Shown piece by piece: positions 57,950 to 62,000 of a stretch of DNA of 62,000 bases. Below the pieces are notes generated by a model that ran no database searches, had not been told where the DNA came from, and saw only the letters and a list, made by a program, of their open reading frames with translations. Location of the stretch: contig RPFO01000175.1 in NCBI GenBank assembly GCA_009746045.1, forward strand, positions 2,319,787 to 2,381,786. The letters run 5' to 3'. A program made the translations under genes and the position numbers. This DNA is from Mesostigma viride (lineage: Eukaryota; Streptophyta; Mesostigmatophyceae; Mesostigmatales; Mesostigmataceae). The stretch's first letter is position 1, and every line of letters begins with the position of its first letter.

Positions 57950-59915
57950 GTTAGCCGGAGTTGTGGCGACGGAGTCCTTTTCCTCGTTCTTTTGCAACAT
58001 GACGCATCGTTCTCTTGCTTCCCCTTTGATTTGTAGCTGATAACTGTAGGTTGAGTTTGATCCTGCATGCAGGTCGCGGCCAAGATTTGAGGTCGCCATG
58101 CAGCACATTACTCGCTTGAAACGGCCTAATTTGGTCAGCATGCAATGTGCCATCGCTGGTGGTGTCCTCGTATAATCGTTTGGCTCGGCGAACATTTGCT
58201 GGCAGCAGATCACGACAGTGAATGCATGGCATTGCAGGATGACATTAATTAAGGCACATGAGGTGGCCGGTACTTCCATCAGTTCCATGCTCTTTTGTCG
58301 GCTTTCAGACGTTACACCCGCTCCATGTTAATTAGGGGAAACAAGGCATGTGTGCCCATGGCCCATGGGCCCTGCACCGTCGGTGACTAGGACGCGGGGC
58401 ATGTGTTTGTTACTGCTCAAAGAGCCGGCTAGCAGTAGTAAAGGATGTTCAATGCATGTGGTGCCCCGGGTCCCTGGTCCAGATTCGGCAGGGCCGGGGA
58501 TGCATCCAAGAAGCTGTATTTTGAGGCAATCACTCCATCATGAATTGCTTGCCTGGCACTTCTTGGTTTCCTGACAAGGCATTGAGGCGACGGCAGTGCT
58601 TGTCTCGGGTGGCCAGGTGTGAGGAGTTTCTGGCGTCTGTGACACGAGGAATGCGTGCAACTGGAGGAGGTTTCTGAGGCGGACGCGCAAGGCAAGGCGT
58701 CCGTACCTGGCTCACTGCCGGCCCCATGCTCTCTCCGCAATGACCGGGTAGGGGCCGATTTGCCAAGGCACAGGGTACGGGAACTGGGAAGCGTCATAAT
58801 CCCCATGACCATGCAGCAGTGCGCGCAGGGGCTGGTATACTTGAATGATGAGAGGTGAGGGCAGCATGCATGTGCTTTGGCTGGGTGTTATTATGTTCAG
58901 CTGACACACCAGTTGGATCATGGATGGCAATTGTGGGGAGCGGTACGTCAGTTGCATAATAACCACCGACCAGGCAGGACAGGGGGTAACCTGCTGCTGC
59001 AATGTGCGGCAAATGCCGGATGGTGGTGGTTGTGACGGGTTTAGTCACTGGATGCAACCTGGGAACCCAATCGTCCACTAATCCACGGCGGAGTTGGTGT
59101 GTTCTTGCGGATACACGTCCAGAGCATAACCAGGCGCGCAGGTTTTCAACATCGGGGCATATCCAGGCCTTGGACAAAGTCTTTGAGTTTTCTGACGTGG
59201 TTGTTGCAATTATAGACCTCATGCTCCTGCTTGTTGTCCAGGCTGAGGGCAGTGAGGTCAACTACCGCCCTTGCCCAGCCTAGTAATCAGGCCATATGCC
59301 CTATTGTCTAGGCATAGTAGGCTACCGGTCATATGCCCTACTGTCTAGGAATAGTAGGCTACCGTGTGCTGATGCATTGCGCAGCCTTTCTGCAAGAGGC
59401 CTGGTTTCCTGGCCTGCCGATGAAATTCCCCTGTGGTTTCAGGTGCATCAGTATCCATGTCATTTGTGGCAGGGCCATTTGATTTCATGATTGGTTAAGA
59501 ACATGGAGCGCACTTACAGAAGCCAACGATGGCAGGCGAGATACCTTGTGAAGTGAGTCCTTGCGTGTGTGCCACATGGTGGCATCTGAAGCAATTAAGT
59601 CGCATCCCCACACGTGCGACGGTCGTTGTGAAGGTGCGGCTTCTGCCTGACAGTGGTGAAACGCCGCCATTGACAGCTGGCTGGTGCTGACCGGGGCATG
59701 ATAAAATATTAAGTGAGACAACTATGGCCGGCGAATACTAACTGTACATCCGCAAGTTCGTCTAGGTGATTCGTGCCGCGCCTGAGTACAAAAAAATTTA
59801 GTCTAGATGTAATAAAGCTATGTATCCAGGAATAGTTATCTAACTTATATAATGTAAATACAAACTTCGGTCATTAATAAATGTAAGTTTTACTAGCTTC
59901 TTTATTTCTTCTTTT
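57950..59915. other. spacer with remnants of the duplicated unit
   Basis: 58577-58770 matches 49060-49270. At 58800-58853 MTMQQCAQGLVYLNDER resembles the helix before the catalytic loop of protein kinases and ends at a possible donor (gaggtgagg), but no HRD or DFG segment follows, so it is not called. Two copies of a 41-bp repeat (catatgccctaYtgtctagg) lie at 59290-59365. Confidence 0.35.
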
Positions 59916-59970
59916 ATTAACTGGGTTAAGAACATAACTCCGTTGGGAGCTTATGTAGCACAGATATCGC
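59916..59970 (-). mobile_element. LINE 3'-tail relic
   Basis: On the - strand: gtgctacataagctcccaac and ggagttatg, then an A/T-rich tail. Same hairpin design as the tails at 24705, 35213 and 60361. Confidence 0.5.
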
Positions 59971-60360
59971 TGAGAAGGGGCATATGGCTTTTAATACATT
60001 CTGGGCTACTTCCTGCAAGGGATAGGGTGTAAACTACACCTGCTCTGGGTGCCCCATGGATGCATGCCTTTTAAGGGCACCTGCACCACTGTGTATTCCA
60101 GCAGCTAGGGCTGCGGACATAGAGTGGACGAAGATCATCATGGCAACTGCTATCTAGAGCATGGCGTCTCAGAGTGGGCAAGTAGGCTTCTTTTATTGGG
60201 CGGTTCGTATTCCAAGTTCAGGTGGGTCCATCGGCGCATGGTACATGCCCCAGGTAGAAACTATCAAACCATGCACTCCGTGGCCCTGGCGGGAGCCGTA
60301 TAGAGCTCTAATACTGATTGAGTGAGACAACTAACTATACAACTATAGTTCTAGGTTCGG

Positions 60361-60454
60361 CGGCTTCGCTCACCCCCCGACCCATCAGCAATTAAGGGCA
60401 CACGTGCTACATGATCTCCCATGACGGAGTCATATTATAATTTATTTAATTTAA
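60361..60454 (+). mobile_element. LINE 3'-tail relic directly before LINE D
   Basis: cacgtgctacatgatctccc and acggagtcat, then tttatttaattta. The sequence before it (cggcttcgctcacccccc) matches the sequence before the intron 7 tail (cggcttcctccacccc), so both belong to one family. Confidence 0.6.
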
Positions 60455-60469
60455 CCCTAAACTAACTAT

Positions 60470-62000
60470 ATGACGCTTTGCGCTGCTGGCACGGCTGCTA
60501 ACGACAACACCTCCTTGTTTTCTGCCTCCATCTTTTTGCGGGATAGCGGGATGGTTGCTGTCAACTGCCACATCCAACGTCCCTCACAGGACTTGGTCAC
60601 TTTTCGAGGCCCTAACGACCGTCAAGCCTGTCTGGACTTCGTGGTGGTACGCGGCAGCCCAGGTGCACTTCGGTTCTGGATATACCCGAGTGTTCGACCC
60701 ACCCACGGTGTGCTCTGACCTCTGGTTGGTGCGCGCGACCATTCGGCTCCGGTTCGATGCCCCCGAGCGCCGCGCCCAAGTGGCCCGTCCTGACTGGTCT
60801 GCGCTACGCCCGGTCCGGGGGGGATCCTGAGGACTGGACGGACGCCGAGCACGAGCGGAACAGGTGCAGACGGGCGTACCTGGAGGCCCTGGACGCCCAG
60901 GCAGACGTCAACGTGCTGGCCCAGGGTGCTCCCAACGCAGCCATTTTTGCGGGCTTTGCGGCCCGCGCCCCGTTGCTGGCGGCCCGGCACCTGCCGGTCA
61001 TGCCCCGCCGACGCCCCGGCCCGCTCTACCGCCAGGCCCCCAAGGCGGTGTTGGGCCGGGTTCGGCATCGCCTCAAGCGTAACCGGGACCCGCTGCGGCT
61101 GAAACCAGTGCTCAACTGAGTCAAGGCCGCCCTTGTGGAGGCCTAGCTACGCACATGCTCAGGACGCAGAGGCGGCCCAGTGCGGCATCGCGGATGCCAA
61201 GGCCTGCCAAGCTCGCAACCAGGGCAAGGACATGTGGTACCATGCGTCAGCGACCGGCTTAGGCGGCCGGCGGCAGCGCACGGCCCGGTGGAGCACACGG
61301 GGGACGGCGCGCGGCGCCAGTCAGCCTTGACCGAGCTGGTCGGCCCACAATGTTTCCTTGACAAGTGGGGCTCGCGCCCCTCAGTCCCCCGCCGCTTCAC
61401 CCCGAGACGGCCGCCTGTCTCATCGGTGTTGCCGGACCCCCGGCCCCCGCCGCCAGCGCCCCCCTCCTCGGCCGCGGACTACCATTGAAGTCCCTGCCGG
61501 CCTTGAAGGAGGGCTGCCTTGCCACCAACGACGTCGTCCACCCCTTCACTTAATTGGAGAAATTGCAGACGGCGCCCTTGCTCGCCTGCGGCACGACGCG
61601 GTGGTCGGTGACGACCACCTTTCGGCTGAGCTGCTGAAGACCCCTGACCTGGCGGTGAGGGATCGAGCTTCTGCTGGCGTTCTGCAACCGTGTCCTGCTC
61701 TCTGATGAGCCTCCGCCTGCTGAGTGGCAGACGGCCATCCAAGTAATGCTGTTCAGGAGTTAAGGGCTCTGCTGCTGACCCCGGTAACTATCGGGGTGTC
61801 TGCATGCCTCCAGAGCGTCGCGCTGAAGGTCTTCATGCGCATGATGCTGCACATGCAGGCTCCGCGCCGCGCTGGACCCACACCTCAGTGGGTGAGTCTC
61901 AGGTGGGTTTCCGACTTTCCGTCGTGGTCGTAACACTGTCATGGCCATGTATTTGTGGCGCCCCGGTTGATGCATGGAGGACAGGTGCGTCGCATTTGCC
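60470..62000 (+). pseudogene. LINE D: decayed non-LTR retrotransposon (endonuclease end and RT start), cut by the window edge
   Basis: Pieces in shifting frames, in correct order. LVTFRGPNDRQACLDFVVVR resembles LATFFGPSDRVVCLDYVCVR of LINE B. VCSDLWLVRATIRLRF is the S-D-H-like end of LINE endonucleases with His replaced. Then come an Arg/Ala-rich linker (60757-61119), RHDAVVGDDHLSAELLK (RT entry), DPGNYRGVC, a KVFMRMMLHMQ helix and GESQVGFR near 61890. At least four frameshifts and stops. It is diverged from LINEs A and B. Confidence 0.7.

Noticed and set aside
58655-58858. Protein-kinase-like helix (QQCAQGLVYLNDER)
   Set aside because: No glycine loop, HRD or DFG segment found nearby and the matching region of the first duplicated unit lacks it; short chance similarity is likely.

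Overview
Nuclear DNA of a eukaryotic green alga (my inference). The genes are GC-rich exons joined by canonical GT-AG introns. They encode EGF-bearing exostosin (GT47) proteins and a periplasmic-binding-protein/nucleotide-cyclase receptor, both of which suggest a chlorophyte or prasinophyte. A plant-type CCCTAAA motif is present, and simple repeats and LINE (non-LTR) retrotransposons are abundant. No bacterial operon, tRNA, rRNA or CRISPR array was seen, and the species cannot be fixed from this window.

Layout. (1) 1-8.8 kb is non-coding: dispersed repeats, small hairpin elements, a CA-rich microsatellite and a large imperfect inverted repeat (4.0-8.2 kb). (2) 8.8-30.0 kb, + strand, is one split gene by my exon model: signal peptide, two periplasmic-binding-protein ectodomains, EGF-like module, one membrane span and two class III cyclase domains. 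Its introns hold the largest arrays in the window, including an unbroken run of about 1,063 CTG triplets, a 1.8 kb CCCT-rich tract and an 82-copy 23-bp minisatellite. (3) 30.0-37.5 kb is a nest of non-LTR retrotransposons on the - strand. An older LINE is interrupted by two younger 5'-truncated LINEs, each flanked by an 11-bp target-site duplication. One of them carries a 1.5 kb mosaic of tetranucleotide repeats. (4) 37.85-46.6 kb and 49.78-56.8 kb hold two tandem, - strand, three-exon exostosin genes. Upstream of each lies a related + strand exon, so the duplicated unit is about 10 kb. (5) 57-62 kb holds the rest of the second unit, two LINE 3'-tail relics and a decayed LINE that runs off the window.

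How it fits together. The receptor would bind a small ligand outside the cell and signal through a paired cyclase. By eye, domain 1 keeps the metal-binding side of the active site and domain 2 keeps the Asn/Arg side. The exostosins are predicted Golgi membrane glycosyltransferases. Nothing links the two functionally beyond being neighbours. Exon boundaries were set by hand from splice sites, reading phase and family resemblance; none has been checked against transcripts.
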